DNA from: Nocardioides sp. SYSU D00038
GTDB taxonomy: Bacteria > Actinomycetota > Actinomycetes > Propionibacteriales > Nocardioidaceae
Reading direction: 5' to 3'
DNA: 64,000 nucleotides
Assembly (NCBI RefSeq): GCF_016924665.1
Contig: NZ_JAFFJT010000014.1
Coordinates: 62,001-126,000, forward strand
Within the stretch, counting starts at the first letter, position 1, and the number at the start of each line of letters is the position of its first letter. The translations under genes were made by a program, and so were the position numbers. Shown one piece after another: positions 28,438 to 36,463 of this stretch. A model generated the notes under the pieces. The model worked only from the letters and a program-made list of their open reading frames with translations. It made no database searches and was not told the origin of the DNA.

Positions 28438-29097
28438 TCAGTCGAGCAGGGCCCTCACCGCGTCGGCGACGGGAGTGTCGCCCCCGACCAGGTCCCACTG
28501 CTTGCCGATGCTGCCACGCTCGTCGAGCACGGCCGCGACCACGGCCGCGGTGTCGGCGCGGGTGACGTCGGCCTTCTCGAGGGTCTCCGCGAGCGCGACC
28601 CGTCCCGTGCCGGGGTCGTCAGTCAGCACTCCGGGCCGCACGATCGTCCAGTCGAGGTCGCTGGCGCGGAGCGCGGCGTCGGAGTCGCGCTTGGCCATCA
28701 CGTAGGCACGCCAGACCTCGTTGGCATCGGCCGGCGGGTCCTCGTCCATGCCCAGCGCCGAGACCTGCACGAACCGTCGGATGCCGACGCTCCGGGCGGC
28801 CTCGATCGACTTCAGCGAACCCTCGAGGTCGACCGTGCGTTTGCGCTCCTTGTTGCCGTCGGGTCCGCCCCCGGCGGCGAACACCACCGCGTCGCAGCCC
28901 TCGAACGCCGCCACGAACGCGTCAACGCCCTGGTTCTCGATGTCGAGGAGGCGCACCTCGGCGCCCTGGGCCTCGAGCTCGGCGCGGTACTCCTCCTTCC
29001 GCACCAGGGCGACCGGCTGGTGACCGTTGGCGACCAGCTGGTCGAGGAGGAAGCGGGCCACCTGTCCGTGGCCCCCGACGACGGCGATACGACTCAT
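28438..29097 (-). CDS. NAD(P)-binding atypical SDR (NmrA/YwnB-like)
   Basis: A 219-aa Rossmann protein of the atypical short-chain dehydrogenase group. The dinucleotide motif is IAVVGGHGQVARFL near residues 4-17, with VVFAAGGG near residue 72, FVQVSALGMDED near residue 111 (the catalytic Ser region without a classical YxxxK) and YVMAKRDSDAAL. Similar proteins bind NADPH and act as reductases or redox sensors. The ATG at 29097 is preceded by TAGGCT (29110-29105) with a 7-nt gap, so it is independently and leaderlessly transcribed although it follows other minus-strand genes. Confidence 0.87.
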   Translation of the reverse strand: MSRIAVVGGHGQVARFLLDQLVANGHQPVALVRKEEYRAELEAQGAEVRLLDIENQGVDAFVAAFEGCDAVVFAAGGGPDGNKERKRTVDLEGSLKSIEAARSVGIRRFVQVSALGMDEDPPADANEVWRAYVMAKRDSDAALRASDLDWTIVRPGVLTDDPGTGRVALAETLEKADVTRADTAAVVAAVLDERGSIGKQWDLVGGDTPVADAVRALLD

Positions 29098-29139
29098 GGC
29101 CGCAAGCCTACGGAGGCAGCGATGGGCACGAGGATTGCT

Positions 29140-29201
29140 GCGGTTTGGTCACCAACCGCGGTCCGGCGGAGCGCGACGGCCGCGGTCTGGTCACAAACCG
29201 C
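29140..29201 (+). repeat. Phased palindromic repeat locus 9 (two direct units)
   Basis: Units at 29140-29159 and 29182-29201, spacer 22 nt, both in the same orientation rather than inverted. The right unit ends 3 nt from the stop of the minus-strand gene 29205-29690. The left unit begins about 30 bp upstream of the -10 of the next gene. Confidence 0.88.
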
Positions 29202-29204
29202 GGC

Positions 29205-29690
29205 TCAGGATGACCCGGGGGACGGCCCGTCCAACCCGACCAGGTCGTCCACGGGAACCAGGGACCGGTGCAGCCGGAGCCACGCGCGGGCCCGGCGGGC
29301 CTCGGTCAGCGACCGGCCGGCGAACCGGGCCACCGCCAGGTCGGCTCCGCCCTCGGCCCGGACAAGGAGCACGACTGCGCCGTCGGCCGGTGCGAAGGTG
29401 ACGAGCGCGACCCGGGTCCACGGCAGGGTGCGCCCGTCGGCCAGGTTGATGCCGTCGTCGTCGAGGCGCACGGCGGGCTGCCGCCCGGCGGTGAGTCGGA
29501 GCGTGCCCCAGCCGGCGAGCCCGGCCCCGATGCCGGCGTAACCGACGGCTTGCACCCGGTCGACGCCGGTCAGGTCCTGGGTGACCAGGGCGGCCAGGCA
29601 ACCGCCGGCGAGGGCCAGCCCGGCCACGACGAGGACCAGCGTCATCCCGCTCCGACCCAGCGGGACGCGCAGTGCGAGCGGGGGAGCCAC
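29205..29690 (-). CDS. Small membrane protein with PH-like domain
   Basis: A 161-aa protein with two N-terminal hydrophobic helices (about residues 15-37, MTLVLVVAGLALAGGCLAALV, and 46-64, QAVGYAGIGAGLAGWGTLRL) followed by a soluble beta domain with DDDGINLADGRTLPWTRVALVTF, the pattern of bacterial PH-like domains. Function unknown; it is probably a membrane-anchored scaffold or sensor. GTG 29690 lies 4 nt downstream of the exonuclease stop, so it is likely co-transcribed with it. In mycobacteria a membrane-protein gene also lies between helY and the exonuclease. No strong Shine-Dalgarno is seen. Confidence 0.72.
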   Translation of the reverse strand: MAPPLALRVPLGRSGMTLVLVVAGLALAGGCLAALVTQDLTGVDRVQAVGYAGIGAGLAGWGTLRLTAGRQPAVRLDDDGINLADGRTLPWTRVALVTFAPADGAVVLLVRAEGGADLAVARFAGRSLTEARRARAWLRLHRSLVPVDDLVGLDGPSPGSS

Positions 29691-29694
29691 GGCG

Positions 29695-30624
29695 CTAGGA
29701 GGGGGTGATCGCCGTGGTCAGGCGGGCGGCTGGGCTCTCCAGGTTCCACCGGTGCGCCAGCTCGACGACCCGGTCGGGGTCGCGCGGCACGGTGGGCAGC
29801 GCCAGGTCGGACCTGTCCAGCGGGAGCTCGCGGGCCACCGCGACCACCTGGGGGGCAACCGCGAGGTAGTCGAGGGCGGCGCGCACCTTGCCCCGGGGGC
29901 CGGGAGCGAGGTCGGAACCCGGGTCGTCGGCTGCGGCGAGCAGCCCGGGGATGTCGCCGAACCGGCCGAGGAGCGTGGCGGCGGTCTTCTCGCCGATGCC
30001 CGCCACCCCCGGCAGCCCGTCGGAGGCGTCGCCGCGGAGGGTCGCGAAGTCGGCGTACTGGTGCGCGTCGACGCCGTACTTCTCTCGCACCCACGCGTTG
30101 GTCACCCGTTCGTGCTTGCTGACGCCGCGCGCGATGTAGAGCACGCGGACCTGGGCCTCGTCGTCGACGAGCTGGAACAGGTCGCGGTCGCCGGTGACCA
30201 CGTCGACCGGCAGCCCGGCGCCGGTGGCCAGGGTGCCGATCACGTCGTCGGCCTCGTAGCCGTCGGCGCCGACCACCGGGATTCCGAACGCGTCGAGCAC
30301 CTCGCGGATGATCGGCACCTGCACCTCGAGCGGGTCGGGCACCTCCTCGACGTCCGGGGCCTCGCTGCGCTCGGCGACCACCCGGTGGGCCTTGTACGAC
30401 GGCAGCAGGTCGACCCGCCACTGCGGGCGCCAGTCGTTGTCCCAGCAGCAGACGAGGTGGGAGGGCCGGTACTCGCCGACCAGCCGGGCGATGAAGTCCA
30501 TCAGCCCGCGCACCGCGTTGACCGGCGTGCCGTCGTCGGCCAGCACCTCGGGGACGCCGAAGAACGCCCGGAAGTACATCGAGGCGGTGTCGAGGAGCAT
30601 CAGGCGGTGGTCGCGATCTGGCAC
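29695..30624 (-). CDS. 5'-3' exonuclease (PolI exonuclease-domain type)
   Basis: A 309-aa FEN-family nuclease like the N-terminal domain of DNA polymerase I, standing alone. Visible features: LLDTASMYFRAFFGVP, WDNDWRPQWRVDLLPSYKAHR, DGYEADDVIGTLA and VVTGDRDLFQLVDD with clustered metal-binding aspartates, and the helix-hairpin-helix GDASDGLPGVAGIGEKTAATLL. It probably removes RNA primers or flaps. GTG 30624 was chosen over the longer open frame because TAGTGT (30637-30632) lies 7 nt upstream; the promoter is embedded in a palindrome shared with divergent lrp. Confidence 0.92.
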   Translation of the reverse strand: MPDRDHRLMLLDTASMYFRAFFGVPEVLADDGTPVNAVRGLMDFIARLVGEYRPSHLVCCWDNDWRPQWRVDLLPSYKAHRVVAERSEAPDVEEVPDPLEVQVPIIREVLDAFGIPVVGADGYEADDVIGTLATGAGLPVDVVTGDRDLFQLVDDEAQVRVLYIARGVSKHERVTNAWVREKYGVDAHQYADFATLRGDASDGLPGVAGIGEKTAATLLGRFGDIPGLLAAADDPGSDLAPGPRGKVRAALDYLAVAPQVVAVARELPLDRSDLALPTVPRDPDRVVELAHRWNLESPAARLTTAITPS

Positions 30625-30631
30625 GCCCCAG

Positions 30632-30657
30632 ACACTAGTGGCCCCGGCCACTAGCCT
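30632..30657. promoter_or_regulatory. Overlapping divergent leaderless promoters in a palindrome
   Basis: CTAGTGGCC and GGCCACTAG form a perfect 9-bp inverted repeat with a 2-bp centre at 30635-30654. The minus-strand -10 TAGTGT (30637-30632) and plus-strand -10 TAGCCT (30652-30657) lie at its two ends, 14 bp apart. The two polymerases could not bind together. A dimer of the adjacent Lrp-type regulator is the natural candidate binder. Confidence 0.7.
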
Positions 30658-30664
30658 GTGCCCC

Positions 30665-31126
30665 GTGAGCCCTTCGGACGTCGAGGACAAGGACCGCAAG
30701 ATCCTGCAGCTGCTGGCCGAGGACGGGCGGATGTCCTTCACCGACCTGGGCAAGGCCACCGGGCTGTCGACCTCGGCCGTGCACCAGCGGGTCAAGCGGC
30801 TCGAGCAGCGCGGGCTGATCCTGGGCTACGGCGCCACGGTGAGCTACGACGAGATCGGCCGACCGCTGACGGCGTTCATCTCGATCCGTCCGATGGACCC
30901 CTCGCAGCCCGACGACGCCCCCGAGCGGCTGCGCGGGATCCCGGAGATCGAGTCGTGCTGGTCGGTGGCGGGAGAGGAGTCCTACATCCTCAAGATCCGC
31001 AGCACCAAGCCGGCCGACCTCGAGGACCTGCTGGCCCGGATCCGGTCGGCAGCGAACGTCTCCACGCGCACCACGATCGTGCTGTCGACGTACTACGAGA
31101 ACCGGCCGGTCGTCCACCACGAGTGA
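30665..31126 (+). CDS. Lrp/AsnC family transcriptional regulator
   Basis: A 153-aa one-domain feast/famine regulator. The N-terminal winged HTH covers about residues 5-60 (DRKILQLLAEDGRMSFTDLGKATGLS). The C-terminal RAM ligand-binding and oligomerisation domain covers about 68-150 (LTAFISIRPMD, IESCWSVAGEESYILKIRS). The ligand is probably an amino acid. GTG 30665 is 7 nt after TAGCCT. It is divergent from the exonuclease with overlapping promoters, so autoregulation is likely. The lysine 2,3-aminomutase gene 2 kb away is a possible target, by inference only. Confidence 0.93.
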   Translation: MSPSDVEDKDRKILQLLAEDGRMSFTDLGKATGLSTSAVHQRVKRLEQRGLILGYGATVSYDEIGRPLTAFISIRPMDPSQPDDAPERLRGIPEIESCWSVAGEESYILKIRSTKPADLEDLLARIRSAANVSTRTTIVLSTYYENRPVVHHE

Positions 31127-31138
31127 CGCGGAAGGGGT

Positions 31139-31199
31139 GCGGTTTGGTCACCAACCGCACGCGGGCGGCCCCGATCCGCGCGGGTTGTGACCAAACCGC
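31139..31199 (+). repeat. Phased palindromic repeat locus 10 (inverted pair)
   Basis: Units at 31139-31158 (CACCAACC type) and 31180-31199 (inverted, one arm altered), spacer 21 nt, starting 12 nt after the lrp stop. This is the last repeat until 53554. Confidence 0.9.
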
Positions 31200-31322
31200 A
31201 GCCCTGCCGCGCGAGCACCGGCACGCCGGCAGCAGGCGGCGACCGACGCGGCCGGGGTTTGGGGACGGCGCGGGGGAGGCAGCATCCCCTGCGACAGACC
31301 ACCTCGGGAGGAGACCAGCACC

Positions 31323-32687
31323 GTGGCCACCGGACCCACCGACATCCAACCCAAGCTGGATCGGATCGCTGAGCTGCTCATCGAGCGCGACATGCGCTAC
31401 CACGGCTTCATGCCGTACGGCGACGGCTGGTACGACACCTCCCAGACCGCCGTCACCGACCTCGACAACCCGGTGGCGCCGGGGTGGATCCCCGGGCCGG
31501 GCGGGCCGCCGACGGGCGTGGTGATCTCCAACCAGCAGTTCAACGACATCTCCGGCGAGGACTCCTTCAACCCCACCACCGAGGTCTACGACCACTGGCC
31601 GCAGCGGGTGGCGGAGATCTTCGAGCCGTTCCTCGACTGCCCGCTGCGCGACGACTACGACACGCTGCTCTCGTTCGCCCGCAACGGCACCGAGCAGCTC
31701 AGCCTCAACGTCGTCCCCGGCGACAGCGAGCTCGACATCACCTACGCCGACAACCCCGACCTCCGCAGCGCGCTCGACACCGGGTCGGCCTCGCTCGCCG
31801 ACCTGCACGGCGAGGCGATGAACGCCTTCCGGCTCCGCTACTGGGGCCGGCTGGAGGGGATCTTCGACCGCTACAGCCTCGCGGCCCGGTCGCTGTGGGT
31901 CATGTACCTGGCGCAGTCGGAGATCTGGGCCAACTACTGGGACGACCTCGAGGCCCTCTGCGACCGGGTGATCCAGGGGCTCGACGACCCGCAGTCGGTC
32001 GACATCCCGTTCACGACGATCGCGACCATCTCCGGGATCCTCGGCAAGCTCCCGGCCGTGGGCCCGGTCTTCTCCGGCATCGGCACGGCCGCCACCATCC
32101 TCGGCACCCTGCAGACGGCGTTCGCCCACGAGCCCACGACCCGCGGCTACTCCTTCGACGGCGACGCCCACGCCTGCGAGGACCAGATCGTCCAGGCGCT
32201 CAGGGACCTCAGCGACGACGTGCGCGACCAGGAGGAGGGGCTGGCCGAGAACGCCCGGTCGGTGGAGGAGTGCCTGGGCGGGGCCGACTTCCGGCTCGAC
32301 CGGCCCGTCGACGTCCTCGACGCCGACCAGCGCTCCGACGTCATCACCGACGGCGACCTGGTCGTCCTCGACCGCGGGACGCTGGAGTTCATCGCCCGCG
32401 ACATCCTGCAGGCGGTCGCCACCACGCTGCGCGATGCCACAACGTGGAACCGGGTCAGCATCGCCCAGTTCGCGTTCCGCCGACCGGCGGCGGTCGGGCG
32501 TGCCACGATCGGCCCCTACAACCCGCTCGACAACGTCTGCGAGCGGCTGAACCTGCTCTGCGACACCGCGGCTGCGACCCTCGACGACGTGGCCGAGGTG
32601 CTGATGGTCTTCGCCACCAACTTCGAGCTGCTCGACGACGCCGTCGGCGGCCAGATGGAGCAACACCTGGCCGCGCTCGACAACTGA
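31323..32687 (+). CDS. Large protein of unknown function with central glycine-rich hydrophobic segment
   Basis: A 454-aa protein I cannot assign. The N-terminal third is aromatic and proline-rich (YHGFMPYGDGWYDTS, APGWIPGPGGPP). A helical part with many W/Y residues follows (RYWGRLEGIFDRYSLAARSL, WANYWDDLEAL). Residues about 229-267 are a Gly/Ala/Ile-rich hydrophobic stretch (TTIATISGILGKLPAVGPVF) that could insert in a membrane. The last 190 residues look helical and acidic, ending LEQHLAALDN-like. No signal peptide is seen. GGGAGGAG (31306-31313) lies 9 nt before GTG 31323, one of the few classical Shine-Dalgarno starts here. A secreted WXG-like substrate is conceivable but unproven. Confidence 0.7.
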   Translation: MATGPTDIQPKLDRIAELLIERDMRYHGFMPYGDGWYDTSQTAVTDLDNPVAPGWIPGPGGPPTGVVISNQQFNDISGEDSFNPTTEVYDHWPQRVAEIFEPFLDCPLRDDYDTLLSFARNGTEQLSLNVVPGDSELDITYADNPDLRSALDTGSASLADLHGEAMNAFRLRYWGRLEGIFDRYSLAARSLWVMYLAQSEIWANYWDDLEALCDRVIQGLDDPQSVDIPFTTIATISGILGKLPAVGPVFSGIGTAATILGTLQTAFAHEPTTRGYSFDGDAHACEDQIVQALRDLSDDVRDQEEGLAENARSVEECLGGADFRLDRPVDVLDADQRSDVITDGDLVVLDRGTLEFIARDILQAVATTLRDATTWNRVSIAQFAFRRPAAVGRATIGPYNPLDNVCERLNLLCDTAAATLDDVAEVLMVFATNFELLDDAVGGQMEQHLAALDN

Positions 32688-32700
32688 GCGGCAGCCGCCG

Positions 32701-34161
32701 TCACCAGGCCTGCAGCGCCGCCGTGCGTCGCGAGGCCTCGGCGACCTCGGCCGCCCGCAGCGCCGACTCGTCGAGCCGGCCGTGCTCGGCCCACCACGCC
32801 TGGCCCTCGGCCGGCAGCGTGTGGATCGGGTCGTAGTACTCGTAGGTGCGCGAGAGCGCCTCGGTGTCGTCGGCCTCGATCGAGGTGCGGTAGTTCTTGG
32901 TCCAGTACGAGATGCCGCGCTCGTGGTCGTAGTCGGCGAGCTGGTGCACCCAGCGCTTGCCGACGAACGGCACGTCGCACACGATCCGTGGGGTGGCGAA
33001 GCCCGGCAGGTAGCCCATGATGTGGTGCTGCAGGCGCTGGGCGTCGGCGACCGAGACCCGCCAGTGCTCGGAGAACGGGATCATGTCGCACATGTAGAAG
33101 TAGTAGGGCATGACCTGGGCGCCGTCGAGGAGGCGGAAGCACAGGTCGAGCAGCGCGTGCGGGTCGGCGTTGACGCCGTTGAGCAGCACGCCCTGGTTGC
33201 GTACGTCACGCAGGCCGGCCTCGAGCATCGCGGACGTCGCCCGCGCGACCAGCGGCGTCACCGACGCGGCGTGGTTGGCGTGGGTGTGCATCGCCAGCGA
33301 GACCCCGCGGGAACGCGCGAGGCCGGCGACCCGGGCCACGCCCTCGCGGACGTCGTCCTGCAGCCAGTGCTGCGGGAGCCCGATCAGCGCCTTGGTGGCC
33401 AGCCGGACGTCGCGGACGTTCTCGATCGCGAGCAGGTCGGTGAGGAACGCCTCGAGCCGGGGCCAGGGCATGTTGGCGACGTCGCCGCCGGAGACCACCA
33501 CGTCGCGCACGGTCGGGGTGCGGCGCAGGTAGTCGAGCATGTCGCCCAGCCGGTCCTGCGGCTTGGCGACGAACTTGAGCTTGTCGACCACGGGGGTGGA
33601 GTTGCCGACCAGGTCCATCCGGGTGCAGTGGCCGCAGTACTGGGGGCACGTCGGCAGCAGCTCGGCGAGGACCTTGGTGGGGTAGCGGTGGGTGAGGCCC
33701 TCGGTGGCCCACATGTCGTGCTCGTGCAGCGAGTCGCGGGTGGCGTGGGGGTGGGAGGGCCAGTCGGTGCGCCGGTCGCTGAAGACCGGGATCATGTAGT
33801 GGCGCACCGGGTCGGCGTAGAGCGCCTCGGTCATCGATCCCGGCCCGCCGGGCACGAAGGTCGGGACCATCGTGTTCATCATCTGCGGCGGCACCAGCAT
33901 CGACATCGTCGCGCGTTCGGCCTGGTCGCGCTCCAGGTCGGCGTAGAACCGCTCGTCGACGAGGTCGCCGAGGAGGTCGCGCAGCTGCCGCACGTTCTTG
34001 ACGCAGTGGGCCCGCTGCCACTGCACCGACTCCCACTCCGCGGCGGTCACGTCGCGCCAGCCCGGGAAGCGGGTCCAGTCCGGCTCGACCAGCTCGACCT
34101 GCCGGTAGGGGTAGGGCTGACCGCCCTGGAGGTGCGCGGCGATCGAGGTCTCGATGGTCAT
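32701..34161 (-). CDS. kamA: Lysine 2,3-aminomutase-family radical SAM enzyme
   Basis: A 486-aa PLP- and AdoMet-dependent radical enzyme. The radical SAM motif CPQYCGHC (CxxxCxxC) lies near residues 172-179, followed by KPQDRLGDMLDYLRRTPTVRDVVVSGGD, and the PLP-binding Lys is expected in the C-terminal half. The HTHANHAASVTPL and NQGVLLNGVN motifs are typical of KamA/EpmB relatives. It could convert L-lysine to beta-lysine, but some homologues act on glutamate or arginine, so the substrate is not certain. ATG 34161 has TATCCT (34173-34168) 6 nt upstream; 12-bp direct repeats lie behind it. Confidence 0.87.
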   Translation of the reverse strand: MTIETSIAAHLQGGQPYPYRQVELVEPDWTRFPGWRDVTAAEWESVQWQRAHCVKNVRQLRDLLGDLVDERFYADLERDQAERATMSMLVPPQMMNTMVPTFVPGGPGSMTEALYADPVRHYMIPVFSDRRTDWPSHPHATRDSLHEHDMWATEGLTHRYPTKVLAELLPTCPQYCGHCTRMDLVGNSTPVVDKLKFVAKPQDRLGDMLDYLRRTPTVRDVVVSGGDVANMPWPRLEAFLTDLLAIENVRDVRLATKALIGLPQHWLQDDVREGVARVAGLARSRGVSLAMHTHANHAASVTPLVARATSAMLEAGLRDVRNQGVLLNGVNADPHALLDLCFRLLDGAQVMPYYFYMCDMIPFSEHWRVSVADAQRLQHHIMGYLPGFATPRIVCDVPFVGKRWVHQLADYDHERGISYWTKNYRTSIEADDTEALSRTYEYYDPIHTLPAEGQAWWAEHGRLDESALRAAEVAEASRRTAALQAW

Positions 34162-34177
34162 GGCCCGAGGATAGCCA

Positions 34178-34220
34178 CAGATCCTCCGGTAGTGCAGCAT
34201 CGTCGCCGCAGATCCTCCGG
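34178..34220. promoter_or_regulatory. Direct repeats upstream of kamA
   Basis: CAGATCCTCCGG occurs at 34178-34189 and 34209-34220, 31 bp apart (about three helical turns), each followed within a base or two by TAGT. They cover the -35 region of the minus-strand kamA promoter and could bind an activator or repressor. Confidence 0.5.
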
Positions 34221-34835
34221 CTAGTCGAGATCTGAGGCGCGCAACGTCCTGACGACCGCGGGGTGGTCGGGGCCGGCTCCGTAGCGCAGGGCGAAGACGC
34301 CCTCGACCAGCGAGCGCAGGTCGGGGTCGGCGCCGGGAGCGAGCTCCTGCGACATCAGCAGCAGCCGCGGGGCGAAGCCGTCGTGGGGTGGGTGGTAGTC
34401 GCGCACCGGCAGCAGCCGGCCCCCGAGCCGCTCGTAGAACACGATGCGGCGCCGGTGCTCCTCGACCTCGGCGGGGGAGAGGCCCTCCTCGTCGGGGTCC
34501 TCGACGTCCCAGACGAACAGCCGGCGGCCCTCGCGGCGCAGCCGGTCGGTCACCGCGGCCCAGAGCCGGCTCCCGTCACCCCGACCGCGGGTGCCCACGG
34601 CGTAGTAGCGCAGGAACGTCCAGCCGCTGTCAGCGCCGTCGTCGGCGACCAGGTCGCGCACCAGCGCGAGCCCCACCGGCGCGGCGTCGACGACGCCGAC
34701 GAGCATCCGGTCGACCAGCAGGTCGGCGAACGGCACCCGGAGCGCCTCCGGGAAGGCGTCCTCGTAGATCGCCCGCACCCGGTCCACGTCGTCGGCGGAC
34801 AGTGCGCCGAGCTCCACCAGCTCCATCGACACCAT
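34221..34835 (-). CDS. GNAT-family N-acetyltransferase
   Basis: A 204-aa acetyltransferase-like protein. The N-terminal MELVELGALSADDVDRVRAIYEDAFP and the central FLRYYAVGTRGRGDGSRLWAAV (acetyl-CoA pyrophosphate loop, a variant of the Q/RxxGxG/A motif) support the GNAT fold. WDVEDPDEEGLSPAEVEEHRRRIVFYERLGGRLLP gives the last helix and strand. The substrate is unknown. The start at 34835 overlaps the amidohydrolase stop by one base (TGATG); an ATG at 34826 is possible. It is the last gene of a four-gene operon. Confidence 0.82.
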   Translation of the reverse strand: MVSMELVELGALSADDVDRVRAIYEDAFPEALRVPFADLLVDRMLVGVVDAAPVGLALVRDLVADDGADSGWTFLRYYAVGTRGRGDGSRLWAAVTDRLRREGRRLFVWDVEDPDEEGLSPAEVEEHRRRIVFYERLGGRLLPVRDYHPPHDGFAPRLLLMSQELAPGADPDLRSLVEGVFALRYGAGPDHPAVVRTLRASDLD

Positions 34836-36463
34836 CAGCCGCCCTCCTCGGCGTCCCAGGCGGTCTCGCCCCCGACCACGGTGCGCAGCACCTCGATCGC
34901 CCCGATCCGGTCCGGGGCGACGGCCGCCGGGTCGTCGGAGAGCACCACCAGGTCGGCCAGCATGCCGGGGGCCAGGGTGCCCAGCCGGTCCTCGAGGTGG
35001 GAGGCCTGCGCCGAGCCCACCGTGTACGACGCCAGCGCCTCGAGCCCGGTGAGCGCCTCGGCGGGCCCGAACGCCGCGCCGGCGGCGGTGCGCCGCTCCA
35101 CCATGTCCTGCATGCCGAGCAGCGGCGCGCCGTCGACGACCGGCCGGTCGGAGCTGCCGGGCAGCACCAGCCCGGCGTCGAGCAGCGAGCGCAGCCGGTA
35201 GGCCTGCCCGGCGCGCTTCGGGCCGAGCGCCCGCAGGAAGCCGTCGCCGAGCTCGCGGACGAACCTGGCCTGAGGCACCGGCACCACCCCGAGCGCCGCG
35301 GCGCGGGTCACCTGGTCGTCGCGGGCCACGCCGAAGTGCTCGATCCGGTGTCGCGGGTCGGGGCGCGGCCAGCGCCGCTGGGCCTCCTCGTAGGCGTCGA
35401 GCACCAGGTCGATCGCCGCGTCGCCGATCGCGTGCGCCGCCACCCGCCAGCCGGAGCGGTGGGCGTCGACGATGGTGCGCCGCAGGTCGTCGGCCTCGCC
35501 CTGCAGGTAGCCGCGCTCTCCCGGCGCGTCGGCGAAGTCGTGGCACATCGCGGCGGTGTGGCCGATCAGCGAGCCGTCGCTGAAGATCTTCATCGGACCG
35601 ATCCGCAGCCGGTCGTCGCCGAACCCGGTGCGCAGGCCCAGGTCGAGCCCGACCGGCAGGCCGTCGTCGGCGTGCCCCGCCAGCGGGTGCAGCACCTCGG
35701 CGGCGACCATCAGCTCCACGCGCACCGGGAGCCGGCCGGCGTCGCGCGCCCGCTGGTACGCCGCCACCTCCACCGGGCTCTTGCCGATCCACCCGCCACC
35801 TATCCCCGCCTCGACGCAGCGGGTGATGCCCTGGCGCAGGTAGACCCGCGCCGCCCGCTCGATCGCGTCGACGAGCACGTCGACGGGGTAGGGCAGGACC
35901 AGCGGGTTCAGCAGCTCCTGGGCCGTCTCCTGCAGCACCCCGGTGGGCCGGCCGTCGGCGTCGACGACCACCACCCCGCCGGGGACCTCGCGGCCCCGCT
36001 CGGCCAGGCCGAGCCGGGCCAGCACCGCCGAGCTGACCGTGCACATGTGGCCCGAGGTGTGCCGCAGCCACACCGGCCGGCCGTCGGCGGCCCGGTCGAG
36101 GGCGTCGCGGTGGGGGTGGCCCCCGACCTTGTTGTCGTCGTAGCCCGCGCCCACGACCCACTCGCCCTCGGGCGTCTCCCGCGCACGCTCGGCGACCCGG
36201 TCGAGCAGCTCGTCCATCGAGCCCACCCGTAGGTCGACCTCCGCGAGCGTGAGCCCGTACCACGCCATGTGGTTGTGGGCGTCGGAGAAGCCGGGAGCGA
36301 CCACGGCGCCGCCCAGGTCGACGACCCGGCGGGCGGGCACCTCCTCGAGCGCCACGACCCGGTCGCCGAGCACGGCCACCGCCTCGGCGGTGCCGGCCCG
36401 GTCGGGCCCGGTCAGCGTGCGCACCCGAGCGTTGGTGAACAGCGTGTCGGCGAGCAGGCTCAT
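34835..36463 (-). CDS. YtcJ-like metal-dependent amidohydrolase
   Basis: A 542-aa amidohydrolase-3 family protein (TIM barrel plus beta-sandwich). The metal motif is in GFSDAHNHMAWYGLTLAE (HxH near residues 63-65), and later ligands are in KIFSDGSLIGHTAAM, WRVAAHAIGDAAID and RIEHFGV, with GSSDRPV near residue 440 for the barrel aspartate. Members hydrolyse amides, formamides or cyclic ureides; the substrate cannot be read. ATG 36463 overlaps the acyl-CoA ligase stop by four bases (ATGA). Linkage to a ligase, an enoyl-CoA hydratase and an acetyltransferase suggests a degradative or tailoring pathway for an acyl compound. Confidence 0.88.
   Translation of the reverse strand: MSLLADTLFTNARVRTLTGPDRAGTAEAVAVLGDRVVALEEVPARRVVDLGGAVVAPGFSDAHNHMAWYGLTLAEVDLRVGSMDELLDRVAERARETPEGEWVVGAGYDDNKVGGHPHRDALDRAADGRPVWLRHTSGHMCTVSSAVLARLGLAERGREVPGGVVVVDADGRPTGVLQETAQELLNPLVLPYPVDVLVDAIERAARVYLRQGITRCVEAGIGGGWIGKSPVEVAAYQRARDAGRLPVRVELMVAAEVLHPLAGHADDGLPVGLDLGLRTGFGDDRLRIGPMKIFSDGSLIGHTAAMCHDFADAPGERGYLQGEADDLRRTIVDAHRSGWRVAAHAIGDAAIDLVLDAYEEAQRRWPRPDPRHRIEHFGVARDDQVTRAAALGVVPVPQARFVRELGDGFLRALGPKRAGQAYRLRSLLDAGLVLPGSSDRPVVDGAPLLGMQDMVERRTAAGAAFGPAEALTGLEALASYTVGSAQASHLEDRLGTLAPGMLADLVVLSDDPAAVAPDRIGAIEVLRTVVGGETAWDAEEGG

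Noticed and set aside
29027..29541. Plus-strand open frames around 29.0-29.5 kb
   Set aside because: Antisense to well-supported minus-strand genes and contain translated repeat units.
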